Origin: Leptodontidium sp. MPI-SDFR-AT-0119
Lineage: Eukaryota; Ascomycota; Leotiomycetes; Helotiales; Leptodontidiaceae
Length of the DNA stretch: 64,000 nucleotides
NCBI GenBank assembly: GCA_020726505.1
Contig: JAHLEZ010000006.1
Span: 3,162,001-3,226,000, forward strand
Reading direction: 5' to 3'
Position numbers and translations under genes: made by a program. Positions 24,755 through 36,906 of this stretch are shown here, piece after piece; within the stretch, counting starts at the first letter, position 1; every line of letters begins with the position of its first letter. The notes beneath the pieces were generated by a model that was not told the origin of the DNA, searched no databases, and worked only from the letters and a program-made list of their open reading frames with translations.

Positions 24755-25604
24755 TTTTAGTGTGTTAGCGCGCGTATCCAGCCGCGTGTTTAGACACAGG
24801 GCAAGCGTGTTTTCATCCACGCGATGTATATTACTAAGTAATTTCTATGCAAAATACATAAAATTAATGCACCGCCCCTTTTTCCTGCACCTTTCGGCTA
24901 ACCCCTGCTAGCGCGGCCAATATCTCAGCGACGAAGGGATATAGTGGCTGTGCAGTTGGCTCTAGACGGCTTCAAATTTACAGCTCAATATTCCAATGTG
25001 CTAAAGCTACAAGTCCCCATCGTTTGCGAACCATATTGGGTTTGAGACAATCATACGCGCTCGAAACCCGGGGTCTGCCAAGTTGCGCTCGCAGGCATAT
25101 CTTCATTCTGTGTTATCTTCGTTTGTCAAAACCTCTCGGTTGATTGTGATAGAGGGACTGACTCGGGACGCAACAGTCCTCATATCCGAATTGAATTGAA
25201 CGACAAAGTATGTTCGGTTCGGTGCCGAGTCACAGAAAAGTTGTAGACCTGAGATCACGGAAATAATTTGCATACATACGCCATGGCTTACAACTTAAAT
25301 AGTACCGGATGAAGTAGAGAAGCTTTCGAACCTCTTACTATTCTCATGTATTATCTACGCAGTCGTCTTGGCATCAGGCTTCTGTATTGGACATATTAGT
25401 GCGGGAAAACAGCAATCGCTGCAGCGAAGTCGTTCGAAGAAGTAGTTATATCTGCCGCCTGATGATTTTGAGATATCTACAGGCATATCTCCATGAACAC
25501 ATCGGACAATTTGAATCTCTCTACACAATCAAATCAGGTCACACCAACCACAGCGCCTACCAAGTCTCGGAGTAAGCAATTTGTGTTCCACCGGCGCGTA
25601 CTGA
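24755..25604. other. No gene seen
   Basis: Balanced composition with short frames only. The first 150 bp are upstream of the interrupted 47-codon frame. No repeat or RNA gene was recognised in the rest. Confidence 0.4.
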
Positions 25605-25893
25605 ATCCACCCAGCAACCATCTTCGACCTCCCTGCCATCGCCAAATTGGCCACAGGTTCCAAACTCAGCTCACAATCTGCCGTCTTCTGGCCAAAAACC
25701 GGCCAGACCATGAAGTTCAACTCGCGAACTCCACGCGTGCGGCGGAAGGCGGTTCAATGATCCAGCAAGCGAGACGCTGAAGGATGTCGATGGAGGAACT
25801 GGAGAGATTGTCGGCCATCTTTTATTGACGTGTAAGATTCCTGTTGAGCCAGCAGTGAAAGAAGACAAGCAGACGGAGTTTCAAACGCGATAG
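25605..25893 (+). pseudogene. GNAT acetyltransferase fragment
   Basis: The reading IHPATIFDLPAIAKLATGSK resembles the N-terminal first helix of fungal GNAT-fold N-acetyltransferases (xIRPATxxDLPxIAxL). After a frameshift near 25758 it continues with LKDVDGGTGEIVGHLLLTCK, the usual strand after the acceptor loop (GEIVGYxxLT), and stops at 25891. About 95 codons are present where the family has 200 or more, and the acetyl-CoA binding R/QxxGxG/A motif is missing. Either a decayed fragment or exon pieces of a lost gene. Confidence 0.4.
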
Positions 25894-27052
25894 GACCCGG
25901 ACCCCCGACTAAGGTAGGATTGCTTTAGGTCAAGACCTCGTAATTCATCTGCTTTCATCATTGCAATATACTTAACTTTTCAAACCCCTGGATGTAAGGA
26001 ATCTCACATGTAAGCGCAACCCCGTCTCTAGAGAGTTGCGGAGCTTCACACCTCAATAAGCATTTTACAATCTCGCGCAGAATTTATAAATGTGTAAAGC
26101 GCACGTTATCACACCCTCCTAATTCGACTGTTGTACGTCTTTAGATGTTATGGAATGACTTCTATTCCAAAAACTGCGAGGGGAGCGGTTACCATCTTTG
26201 GAATGCCTTGATTCAAGTCACATGACATTTTATCTTTTGCTCTTATCTGATCCACCCCAACCCCGGATCAGCGCCAATGAATAGATCCCTAAGCTTATTC
26301 TAATCTCGTCCCAACCTAGAGGAAGCAAGTACCTTGGTGAGTGGCTCTGGAGGCTCATCTCCAGTGCTGACGCGTTTTTGAGGAACCGTCTGTGCGTAAG
26401 CGAAAAACCGACTCCTCCTCCTGAGGGCTAGACTCAGGGCACGACGCGGGGAACAACCCGTTCTCCCTGCTCCACCAAATCAGATCAACTGAATTAAAGA
26501 TCGTTCATTCTCGGGACCGAAATGTCATGAGGCGTGATGTGGAACTTGCCGCGAGCTTGTCTTCTCAGGGAAGCCACGCCGATGGTACATAAGAAGATTC
26601 GTCATTCTCCTGTTGCGAAGACTTTTTTTTGCCTTCATTTGCAGTGGCCATCATACCAAGTAAGCTTTACTCGCCCCCTGGCTCGGCCGCAAGTGGAGGC
26701 TCTCCGGAATCGAACATCAATAGAACACCTCTGATTGGACATTGTTTTGTTTCAGGTTTCAAGATGGACAACAATTGTTGCTTCGTCATGCTGTGGTCTG
26801 CTTTGCCCTAAAAAGATCTAATCCCCATTTTTTGAGCTAAGCTGTATGCGCCACTGACAGCACGCATACGCGTTTCATTCATTGTACTCGCTGTTATTTT
26901 TTTGACCGTGGGAGATATTGCTGAAGGAGATAAAGTTATAAGTATCAGCGTCAATTCGTATTATTTCAAAACATATTCTTTACACTCTTATACGTTCCAA
27001 GTCTCATTTTGTCCATTGTCGCTTTTGTTCAAACTCATATCTTTCAACCACC
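25894..27052. other. Upstream region of the dioxygenase gene, no gene seen
   Basis: Only short, mutually antisense frames. TATAAATG occurs near 26086, but it is nearly 1 kb before the next start codon. The last 150 bp before 27053 are CT-rich, as is common upstream of fungal genes. Confidence 0.4.
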
Positions 27053-28462
27053 ATGGTTTATCTTTCCAAGGCGTTCCAGTTCGCGGCTACCGCAACTCTC
27101 CTCAGCCACGCTTTTGCTCATCAAGGGCACGATTTGACCCAAGAAATCGCAGAGCGCAATGCATTCTACAAAACCGCCAAGCGTGATTTGAGCCATTGCG
27201 ATGTTACTCTTCGCAAGAGGGGAACGCATGCAAGACAGCAAGAACGACGTGAAGCTGCTATTGCAAAGGCACGTGCCGCTCGTGGGCTCCCGCAAAGTTA
27301 GCTTACCCACCACCAAATTATATCACAAGCTGACAAGGACAAGAGCGTAATGTTGCAAAACGCGATGCAACTGACGTCTCTCATTTGTCTTCTCTTGATG
27401 TTACTCCAACCACCTCTGGTGTCGAAGACATCATCTTCGCCAACTCGACCTGCCTCCTCTCTCCCGAAGGAGAAGAAGGTCCTTACTGTAAGCTCTCTTC
27501 CCACTCACACTCTCCCCAATCTAACATAGTCTCTAGACGTGAAGGGCGAATACATCCGCTCCGACATAAGTGAAGACCAACCGGGAGTTGAAGTAATCTG
27601 GGATCTTCAATTTATCAACGCCGAAACCTGCGAACCAATCGAGAACCTCACCTCCGACATCTGGCACTGCAACGCCACTGGTGTCTACGCCGGCGTTATT
27701 GCAACTGGCAACGGCAACACCGCAGACACTTCTAATATCGACAAGACTTTCCTCCGCGGATTGCAAACCACTGATTCTGAAGGGGTAGTGCAATACACCA
27801 GTATCTTCCCAGGGTATTACTCGGGTCGTGCGACGCACGTTCATGTTGAGACACATCTCAATGGCACTGTGCTTCCCAATGGAACCTACACTGGAGGCAG
27901 CATTGCACACATCGGGCAGTTTTTCTTCGACCAGGACTTGATCACTGAAGTTAATGCTCTATCGCCATACTCCGAGAACACTAATACTATTACCGAGAAC
28001 GCCGACGATCGGGTCGTTTCCGCCGAGCTCGAGAACGATGCTGATCCTTTCTTGAACTATGTTCTGCTCGGTGACAGCGTTTCAGATGGGCTTTTCATGT
28101 GGGTGACATTGTCTGTCAACCCAAGTGCATCCTACACTTCTTCGCCAGCCTCGGAGCTCACTGCGGATGGTGGTGTAGCTGTGAGCAGCAGCAGTTCTGG
28201 CCCAAGTGGTGTGAATGGTGGGAATGGGACGATGATGGGCAATGGTACTGGGCCTGCTGGGACTATGCCTTCTGGTGTTGTTGGAAATGGGACGACGCTT
28301 TCACCTGGGAGTGGAACGAGTGCAGTGAGCAGTTCTACCTCGACCTCGACCAAGTCTTCTAGCTCAACATCTGGCACAGGCTCCAGCTCCACTTCTAGCG
28401 CGACGACCGCTGTTGTCACTAGCGGCGCTAACAAGCTTGGTCCTTTCCGTTTCTTCTTGTAG
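27053..28462 (+). CDS. Extracellular intradiol dioxygenase-like protein
   Basis: Three exons: 27053-27296, 27344-27487 and 27537-28462, with introns of 47 bp (branch-like CTGAC) and 49 bp; 437 aa. A signal peptide (MVYLSKAFQFAATATLLSHA) and a short HQGHDLT segment lead to a Lys/Arg-rich stretch. The catalytic fold starts at about residue 115 (NSTCLLSPEGEEGPYY) and includes FPGYYSGRATHVHVE near residues 220-235. The iron ligands expected for intradiol dioxygenases, two Tyr and two His, are all visible. The last 90 residues are a Ser/Thr/Gly-rich tail. The family cleaves catechol-type aromatics between the hydroxyls using non-haem Fe(III); secreted fungal members may act on lignin-derived phenols. 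Appears intact. Confidence 0.88.
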
Positions 28463-28737
28463 ATATTAGAAGTCTCTCATTTCTCTTCATAGATAATGTA
28501 TATTATCATTTTCAATTCATTCGTCGCTGCTTGCGATCTAAACACCTGAAATCTTGGTGCTTGTGTGTCTGTCTGTTCGCGCCCCCATGGCACAAATATT
28601 GATCTCTAAAATCCCATGTGAAGCTATCAAGCACTGCTGTGAAAATGTGCGAGTGAAACAGAGCCATTCGGTTACCGAAAAGGTGGTCGGGATATTACTT
28701 TATTTCAGACACATCTTTTACAATCGCCTAACGCAAT

Positions 28738-29741
28738 ATGGAACCGATTGAGACCCAGGTTGCAGCCTTGAAGGCTCAAGTTCAGGCTCGGGCTGCGCAA
28801 ATCTCACGACTAAATGCCGGGCTTGACGAACTTCGAGCCAGGTTGCCATGGCTGCCGCTTAAGACATTCAACCTCTTCCCAAAGCTCCTGCCTGAACTCC
28901 GTAATCGAATTTGAAAATATTCATTGCCTGCCCCTCGTCTTATTACAATTGGCCTCAAGGATGATGTTCCCTTGAATACAGTCGACGTTGATCGTGGCAA
29001 TGGTTTCAAACGTCGTGCTAGCCGCAAGAACTTGGGTGGATCTACGGCAGCTTTTACCAAGCTACATGAGATGCCTGCATTAAAGAGCCCAGTGCTACTT
29101 TATGTCTGTAAGGAATCTCGCCAACTAGCCCTTTCGGTATTCGATTTCTGCCTCTCCACTTCACTCGACGCGTCGGCTGTAGTAACTCGAACAGTCTGGG
29201 TTTCAATTCAAGGTCCACTTAGTCGCGAGAACCGGCAGAGGTGCCGTATTCTCCCATGGCTTAGAGATCAAGAACGTCAGCAATATATTGTTCCTCACAA
29301 CGAAATCACGTCTCCCGGTTTTCGCTTTCGCCCAGCTTACGATACAATATTCCTCAAAGTAGACGACTCTGAGATATGGAGTATCCTCACCAGTGCAGAA
29401 CCCACGGAGCTAAAAACCGACAAAATTCAATCTCTTGCAATTTCTCTTAAAGCTTTTAAGCAGATGCCGTTTAGCTTCCCGGGTATGAAGCTCCGTTCTT
29501 TAGCGGGCTAAAGGAGTTGATTGTCATAGCAGAAGAGGATAATGAAGCATCAAGAATTCAGGTGAAAAGGGCAGGCATTTCAATGGCTCGGAGAGGTATT
29601 AAGGAGCAGACACGGAGTTATAAAGACGTGAGCCCGGAGGTTCGGTTTCCAGCTGTTAAGGTGATGATAGAAGCAATATTGGTTAAGTATATAGAAGGAT
29701 CAGCAAGCAAAAGGACCATTCATCAAGAGAAAGAATATTAA
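28738..29741 (+). pseudogene. 2EXR-domain protein, broken
   Basis: From ATG 28738 a coiled-coil-like start (ETQVAALKAQVQARAAQISR) leads to the 2EXR signature FNLFPKLLPELRNRI. There a TGA (28912-28914) replaces the Trp of the usual IW motif. The frame goes on through PVLLYVCKESRQLALSVFDF, then shifts by one near 29480. The second frame supplies FFSGLKELIVIAEEDNEA, which is the normal continuation, and ends at a TAA at 29739. 2EXR proteins are numerous, poorly understood fungal proteins. One nonsense change and one frameshift suggest a recent pseudogene, or two sequence errors. Confidence 0.7.
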
Positions 29742-29794
29742 AAGAGCAGTCTAGATGTTATTAATTTGTATTAGTAGGACATATAAATAGACCA

Positions 29795-30215
29795 ATTCGT
29801 CTTTCCACGTAATTATTTGTAAGAAATGCAAGCATGCTGTATTACCCAATCACATTGATACGCATTTGAAGGATGAAGGGAAGCATAAGGCCGTGAAAGC
29901 CGATTGAGAGCGTATTGTTCAAGAAATTCAGGCTATTCGAGGGTTGAAAATCAAGAAAGCAGAGTTGAATTATTTAGTATTTCCGCCGGCAAGTAACCCC
30001 CCCCCCCCCCCCCCCCCCCCCAATTCCCATATTGCAGGAACCTAGGAAAGACGGGTTGAAATGTCAATTGCAAGATAAAGCAACCTATGCAAGTATATCG
30101 CGTGTCAATTGCAGAAGATACAGAAGTATTGTCGAGATAAACACGAATGAGAGAGCCCGCAGAAGAAAGGCAGGCCAGAGGCGATATGCTCCTGGAGATA
30201 TTTACTTAGGCTTCC
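29795..30215 (+). pseudogene. OrsD-like / DUF3505 zinc-finger fragment
   Basis: Reads VIICKKCKHAVLPNHIDTHL, then VQEIQAIRGLKIKKAELNYL and VFPPASN, interrupted by a TGA near 29910. A run of 25 C follows (29997-30021) where family members have a short proline stretch. After it comes KDGLKCQLQ, then in another frame ACQLQKIQKYCRDKHE, a second Cys/His pair. The order of the CxxC...HxxTH finger, the VFPP linker and the second YCRxKHEW finger matches the fungal DUF3505 (OrsD-type) region. Only this N-terminal domain is present. The downstream gene body has been replaced by AT-rich DNA. Confidence 0.6.
29997..30021 (+). repeat. Poly-C tract, 25 bp
   Basis: Uninterrupted C run inside the DUF3505-like pseudogene. 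The reading frame differs before and after it, so its length change probably contributed to the break. Such long homopolymers are also prone to sequencing or assembly error. Confidence 0.9.
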
Positions 30216-31900
30216 TATATCTTTAAGTTATCTTTTAGATTCTCTTCCCGCTCGAGATAATTAGAGTCTTTTAGTGGATTAGTATAAATAGAATTTAATA
30301 AATGGAATAAGTTACCTTTGCCCGTTGAATTCCTCGAATAATTATTAAAAAAGAATGATCTTCGGATCTTAAAGACGCCGAAAATTACACTTACTTTAAC
30401 TTTATTCGAGGAAGATAATTCGTTAAATTTAAATAATAAGCCTTAACTAAAAGCCTTTTATAAAGTATTATTAATACTTTTACTCTTAAAGCGATAAAAG
30501 TAAAAAAGCTGCGTCGTATAGCGGAATATTAAAACCTTTAATTATTAGCGTTTTGAAAATACTTTATTGCCGAAGTTCTCGAATTCCGCGATTACTTTAT
30601 CTACTAATTAATTTATCTTAAATAATCTAAGTGTTATTATACTACTTACAATTATTAGCTTGATTTATAAAATTAGAATTATTTTAGCGTACTTTTACTT
30701 ATACTAATCGTTAAATTAAACAGCTCTTAGATAAGTATACTAAAGCTAACCTTATTTATTACTTTTCTTAGAATCATAAGCTCTAAGATACTACGAATAT
30801 CTTTATTATTATAAAGAAATTAGTTTATTATTATATTTAAGAATAGTAAAAGACTTACCTATTTAATAATAGTATTTTTATACTAATTATTAAGGACTTA
30901 GGTCGAATTTCCTAGGGCTTTCTGTTTTAAAATTAATAACTTAAAGAATATGATTTTAAGAAAAGAGTACATTAACTTTATTTATAATCGCAACTAAATT
31001 TATACGCGTAATCTTTATAAATTGCATATTATATCTTAATATAAGAAAGGATATATTCTAAGTATACTAATAAGTATATAAAGTAAATTCGATTACTATT
31101 AATCTTAATAATTTTATTAGCTTTTATAATAAGGGGTACTATATTTTCGATTAAATACTTAGTAGCACGTAAGCGCTAAATTTCAAAATACGTTATATTA
31201 AGTACGTTTTCCGACTTAAGATTATATTTAAACTCTTTAACTAAGAAATAAGGACCTTCGAAAGTATCTAGGCGTTAGGTTTCGCTTAAAAAAGAAGCTT
31301 ATTCTTTAATTTTTTACTTAAAAAACTAATGTTTTTTTTCGTGGCCGATTTAATAGTTAAAATATTATTCTCCGTTACTTATAACTTTATAACTCTACTA
31401 AAAATCACGAAACTTTTTGAAAACTTAATAAAACTTACGTAAATACTTTTCTATAATTATTAATTATCTTAAAAATGACGAAAATTAATTAAGATTATCT
31501 AGTAGTTAAGTAAGGATAAAGAAAATATACTTATAATTAATACGACCCGAGGAATCTTTATTATAATATAATATATAATAAAAGGCGTAATTTAATTTAA
31601 TAATACAACTTCTAAAACACTTTTTAAATCTCTAGATATAATCTCTAGCTCATAGGTTATCGTCTCCCTTTCGACTTTTAGCTTGATTTCCATCGTACTT
31701 GTCCCGCTCCTTAATATTTGGGGATTCCTTATTACCTTCTACACCAGCTATTGTTAACGCTTTTTCTAACAAGAAAATATCACTGAACATATAGCTAATA
31801 TTTTCCTATAGCTAAATGAGGTATTTTTCGGAAAACATGATCAGTTCGAGCTTAAATAAAAAGATCTTAATTTTTAAGCCGGATAGTTATATCTAGAAAC
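30216..31900. repeat. AT-rich, RIP-type degenerate repeat
   Basis: Very low GC, TA-rich, with stops in all frames. Read leftward with stops taken as Gln, long stretches look protein-like (for example LRLIVIEFTLYTYQYTQNIS), so a decayed transposon or duplicated gene is likely, but no family could be named. Sharp change of composition near 30215 and again near 31650-31900. Confidence 0.5.
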
Positions 31901-32701
31901 CAAAGGCCTTCGGCCTAAGATTTAAATACTTAAAGTAACAGAGTTTGGCTACATTAAGTCATCCGCTGCCTTGCGTCACCAGGCTCCCGCTCGAAGGGCC
32001 TATTAGACGGACCCTCAGCGATAGACTCTTAATCTCGCACTACGCCGAGAATACGCCGTGCTTATTTGGGGGGTTAAAAGTTCGAGATGCTCCAAGCCCT
32101 ATATACGGCATAGCGTGATTTCTAGCACGGACTTGAGATCGGCGAGGCTTGTACACGACTAATTTCCCTATTATAAGGTCAACACCAAATAGAAGCTAGG
32201 TAACATTTCGATCGATGAGAAAATAAGGCGGAATCGGCTTACGGGAAGAAGAAATACGCTATAACGAGGAAGAAGAAAGAGTAAAATGATATGTCAGTTG
32301 CGCTATTATTTTCTTGTGCGACGCCTACTTCGCACCTTATTAAACTATGCTAGTGACATATTACCGTCTTGGGATTGGACTCGCGTAAATATATTCGATG
32401 TAAACAGTGACTATAACCTAATCCTGTGATAGAGATAACACGGCGTATAACCGACGCGGTCACTGAATAGGCGTTCATCGATTACATTTTTGGTGTTATT
32501 TTAAATTAGAAACTATGTGTTTTGGCGTTACTAGTTGGATGGAGAAGTGGAAGTTTCTGGATTTAGTTATTAACGCCTACCTTTTTTCTTTATGACTTTT
32601 ATTTCGTGAGTTTCTTGTTAACTTATTCGTTTAGAAATCTTGAATCGACTTTAGTTGGAATAATTAACGTACTTCACGGTAATAGTAACGCCGGAGGGGA
32701 G
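31901..32701. other. No gene seen
   Basis: Composition rises back towards balance after 31950. It holds only short frames and lies upstream of the Gly/Arg-rich frame starting at 32702. Confidence 0.35.
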
Positions 32702-33190
32702 ATGGCGAGGGGAGGTGGGTTCGGTGGGAGAGGCGGTAATAGACAGGGTATTGGCAGAGGCTGGAGAGGGGGAGATAGCAGAGGAAACAGAGGCAATAAA
32801 GTAAATAAATGGAATAAGGGCGATAGAAGAGGTAGAGGCGGAAATACCCAGCGGGAAGGACCCCGACTCTGTTGATTCATCGAGTAAGGAGACTATTGTC
32901 GGTATAGCGATAACTGTACTTATTCTTACGATATATCGAACTGTAATAAACAGCCCTATAGAAGATTGGCAGATACTCCGGAGTAACAAAGGGAGAGGGA
33001 GGACTACAATTTATGGAAGAGGCTCGTCAAGAGACTTCTAACGCTAAACGACACTAGAACGATTGAACCTTTATGGGACGGGGCTCTCACCATTTTGAAA
33101 TGTTACAGGAACGTGTAGCTAGGATCCACGAGGCTGGAACGGTCTGTAATGTGGATTTACGAAGTGACTCGGTAGTCGTTTAAACGGCCG
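32702..33190 (+). pseudogene. NFX1/CCCH zinc-finger protein fragment (ZNFX1/Hrr1-like N-terminus)
   Basis: ATG 32702 opens an RGG-rich region (MARGGGFGGRGGNRQGIGRG). It then reads, across RIP-type TGA/TAA codons, a CCCH-like finger (DYCRYSDNCTYSYDISNC) and the conserved segment YRRLADTPE, followed by YNLWKRLVKRLLTLNDTRTI and PLWDGALTILK. This order matches the N-terminus of large fungal NFX1-type zinc-finger/P-loop helicases of the ZNFX1/Hrr1 group, some of which work in small-RNA silencing. The helicase part is absent. Assignment rests on the short YNxWKRLI...LWxGALTIL block, so it is moderate. Confidence 0.45.
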
Positions 33191-33648
33191 TTATGCCGTA
33201 TAATGAATGTTTAATTCTCCTAGATCGCTCGACCTTTTGCTAAACCCCCTTGACTTAAATCACGACTAATTCCCTTGACTCTGGCTATATGCTATTGGTT
33301 CACGTGCTTGGCTGTGAATTATTTTCCGGATTTTTATTTGACTATGGGCGTTCCCCGAAGTAGTTTTTTAGGAATCACAGTCTAAGTCTATATTCTAGTC
33401 ACTATGACCTACAAAGTGAAGGAAAAGGGGGAAGTATATTATTAAATTATATTTCGGCACTAGCCGCGGCTATATAGATGCAATTTTGACTTTTACACAA
33501 CCCCAAACTTTACTTTAACTAGATGTGACAGAGCATTAGGTTTTGTAGAGGCGTATAGAGAGAAGTTTAAAATCAGAACTCTCTACTAAAACTCAGAGAG
33601 CTTACTCGACCCAAACATTAATATAGCCATGTATTTACCTTTACCGCG
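33191..33648. other. Spacer downstream of the Argonaute relic, no gene seen
   Basis: Between the zinc-finger fragment and the end of the leftward Argonaute frame. AT-leaning, with no feature I can support. Confidence 0.35.
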
Positions 33649-36600
33649 TTAGATGTAGAACATCGCATTACGCACATTCTCGTGTATTCGCACATTATTC
33701 GGATCTGCCACTTGTCCGCCTCCGCCACCTGCTCCTGACACCACGCTGCCCGCTGGCGTAGGTCCGGGTGTGGTATCAAAGAGCTTACTTAAATAGTACC
33801 TAGCCCTCTTATAGACGAGATCCGCGTAATAGGCAGCAGGACAAATACTAACGGCCTTAGTAGCGCGGCTAAATAGGTAGCATATATTGTGCGTCAAGTC
33901 CTCGAGGGCATCGGCGGCGTTCTGGAAGGGAGGTTGCGCCTTCCGGCTTCGGAAAATCTCATTTAGGACTGTGTGATAGTGCGCTGGACGTGCGGTTCCT
34001 TGGAGGGCAGTATGAGCTTGGAGGAAGAAGTCCTAATTCCGGGCTTTCGTGACACCGCGGTCGACAATGGTGCTATTCTGAGGATTCGACGAGCGGTCTG
34101 CGTCTTCTTTTATAGTTGGATAAAACCGAGTGTTGTGGCGTTTGTTAACAATAATAATGGATATGCGGGGGAGCCCCTTTTTGAAATTACTTGGTGGGTA
34201 GAGTTCTTTGCACGCCTGTCGAAGAAGAGGCAGCTCTTGATTAAGAACGATTTCGTATTGCCCTTCGGACACACTATTACGGTAGATCAAGATGTTTTCG
34301 GGGTAAGTTCCCTTGTTCTTAGTCGCCTAAAGACAAAGGCGTGACTTGAGTATATTGTCGAGGCCAGAGACTATCTTTTGTCTCGCGGTTTAGATTTAGA
34401 GATCCGCTAGCCATTGTCCGAGCTATTTATTTATAGAAGCCACGATTCTTGCCACGCTTGGCGCGTTCGATACGGAGCCGGGTGAGGGGTAGGTAACGTC
34501 GATGCCCACGACCATAGTCTTCCCTTTTGCGATAATGCCGATTTTGTTATTGTCTAAGTACTGGTTTCGTCCGCCGAGCTTGAGGTTGAACTTAAGCGCA
34601 ACATTAGCGTAGTACTAGTCGTTGGCCTTTGTAAATTTCGGGCCTAGCGTGCAGACGTTGAGTAGTCCCTTTTTGACATCGCACATAAACTTGATACGGT
34701 TATAAATAGATGAATTAAGATGAGGTATAATGGCAAGAATTAACTTTGGCGGAGGTCTGGTGGGATGGCTGACGAATCTTTGGAAAGCCGCATCAATACC
34801 CGCGTCAATATTATCAGGGTTCAAGTTAATGCGCAGACCAGGGGTGTAATTATCTACGTCACGCCAAGTCTTCTCAGTTTCTGTTAGAATGCGTTTAACG
34901 TAATACCTAACTCCTGCTCATTCCTCTATGCGTCGGGCGATCTCGGCGACGATATGAGGAGGTATGTCTAAGAAGAAAGCTTTGATCTCGTCGAAAATTT
35001 AACTTTTTATATATTCTAGCTAGTAAATCGAGTCTGGGCAAGTTTGCCGTCTTTGTATTGAACATTTGGTCTCGTTAAGACCCGGCCTAGGACGGCGATA
35101 AGCTTAGGCGTAATAGCGATATCGAACTCAGCCTGACAAGGTAAGCCGTTTCCTCTCCAGTACCACTACTACAGGGTTAACTTACAAGTGTGGGATTTAC
35201 CGGCGGTTTTATGCCAAGAAGTCGAGCGCTATTAGTGACAATTGATCGGGCGTTCGCAGCAGGTCTGCGCACTGCAAATCGTATTAACTGTTGTGTTTAA
35301 CCTAGAGTCAGTTTCGCACGGCTAGGTTGGCTAGGTAAAACGACGCAGACATCTAGAGGCAGATACGAAGGGTTCTGCCGGCTACCCACATTAACAACAG
35401 GCATACCGGGATCTGTCACAGTGATGCCGTGGGCTGGCAGAGGCGTTAACCATGATTTCAAGTACATTGGGATAGGTAGACACCTTACTCCTTTGGAAGA
35501 AGTCATAAACGCTGATATAACCGCCGCCAAGTGGTTTAGGTCCTTCCTTAATAGGCTTCTTGCCCTTCTTACCTTTCTTTCTAGCAGAACTTTGTTAAGG
35601 CACACTTGGTTGAGACGTACTTGGTTGTCCTTCGGGACTACCGAGGTGAAACTTTACCTCTTTCGCGCTAGTAACAAACTTTGGCACAATGGGAGGGCGC
35701 TGTAACCCGTGGCCATCTCCAAACATTGCCAGACCCGTGATAGTCTTTATCCTGGGTATTTCGCGACCTTTTCTGTTCTTCTTGATAATGTGGGTGACTC
35801 GGACGCGCACTCTTGTCAAAAAAGTGGCCAGTCTGACCATGTTTCGGTCGTTATGGCTTAGATATGTGGATATTAATGGGCCAAGGAGGCCTTCCTCGTA
35901 ACATGTAACATGTTTCACCTGGACGTTGAGGAGGATGCGGCAGGTAACAAACTGAACGCTAATGAAAAATCCTCTGATGGCCTGAAGCCCTCCTCCAAGA
36001 CTTATTGTCTTAAAGGCAGCTAGGGCCAGTTCGAAGTGCTTATTTGCACCTACAGAGAAAATGTTAGAGGCGGATTTTAGATAGTGTCCTATGACAATGT
36101 TAAGTGCTTAGATAATCTCGTCCTTAGATCTAAATAGGGTGCTTGCATGGCTGGAAGTTAGATAGTCTATAAGCTCAGAAACTACGAGTGTGCCTGTGCT
36201 TTGGAGACGCAGCCTGTAGGCTTTTGTATTTTGAGAAGATTCGTCTTTATCTTCCGATTTATACCGGACAAGGTATCCCTCTTTATTAATGGGGAGCTCT
36301 GATCTACAAATCAAGTTTAACTTGTAGTCTGTTGTAATATTGTTCTTGTGTTTAGAGAAGTGTTTTTTAACAAGAAGCTCGGTGACCCGCTTCGCCTTTT
36401 TGCTGGTCGGCACTCTTCCAACTCTAGTATTAACGGGTATTATTTCGATACTATAGCGAAATAACATTAAGTCCTTGTACGCTACTATTTTAAAATAATT
36501 CGCCTATAGAGCGACCTCTTTCCCTTGTGTTCCGTAGCCAGGCCTTGGAGGCAATCGTGGCTCGAGAATGGATTTCCGAGGCCTAGTACTCTTGAGCTGA

Positions 36601-36906
36601 ACAGCTCTTACGGTCTCGTTCTCGATCTTTCGTACTTAGACATCGTGTTCGAGATGCTCGCCGGGGCCGTGGCTAGGGAAACATCAGTCGGTGCCAGTGG
36701 CTACATTTGATCAATAGAGCTGCTCACGAGAATACCTCTATTTCTGCAGGACCGCTGCGGCTACCTCGCCTAAATCCGCCACGAGGACCTCGACTACCCC
36801 GACTCTTAAAGCTCGCGACTTAAAAATAAGACCCACGACCACGATCGCTTAGAGGTCTGTCTCCACGTCCGCGACCGCGGCCACGTTGGAATTTGTTTTT
36901 AGACAT
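33649..36906 (-). pseudogene. Argonaute (QDE-2/AGO-like) pseudogene
   Basis: Leftward from ATG 36904-36906 the start is RGG-rich (MSKNKFQRGRGRGRGDRPLS). The N domain (LFRYSIEIIPVN ... TGTLVVSELIDYLTSS) lies at 36108-36467, a linker/PAZ region (VTCYEEGLLGPLISTYLSHN) at 35595-35918, and VVNVGSRQNPSYLPLDVC near 35370. The MID domain (FDIAITPKLIAVLGR) is near 35080-35120. PIWI is near 34400-34620 (VVGIDVTYPSPGS, first catalytic Asp), 34033-34290 (EGQYEIVLNQELPLLRQACK) and 33649-33897 (PAAYYADLVYKRARYYL, last acidic residue). It reaches nearly the full family length, about 950-1000 aa. Stops at Gln codons and several frameshifts kill it. The slicer Asp in the usual YRDG motif reads YRNS. The protein loads small RNAs and cleaves targets in RNA silencing. 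Confidence 0.88.

Noticed and set aside
28132..28434. Leftward 100-codon frame opposite the dioxygenase tail
   Set aside because: Low-complexity mirror of the Ser/Thr/Gly-rich C-terminal tail; no independent evidence.
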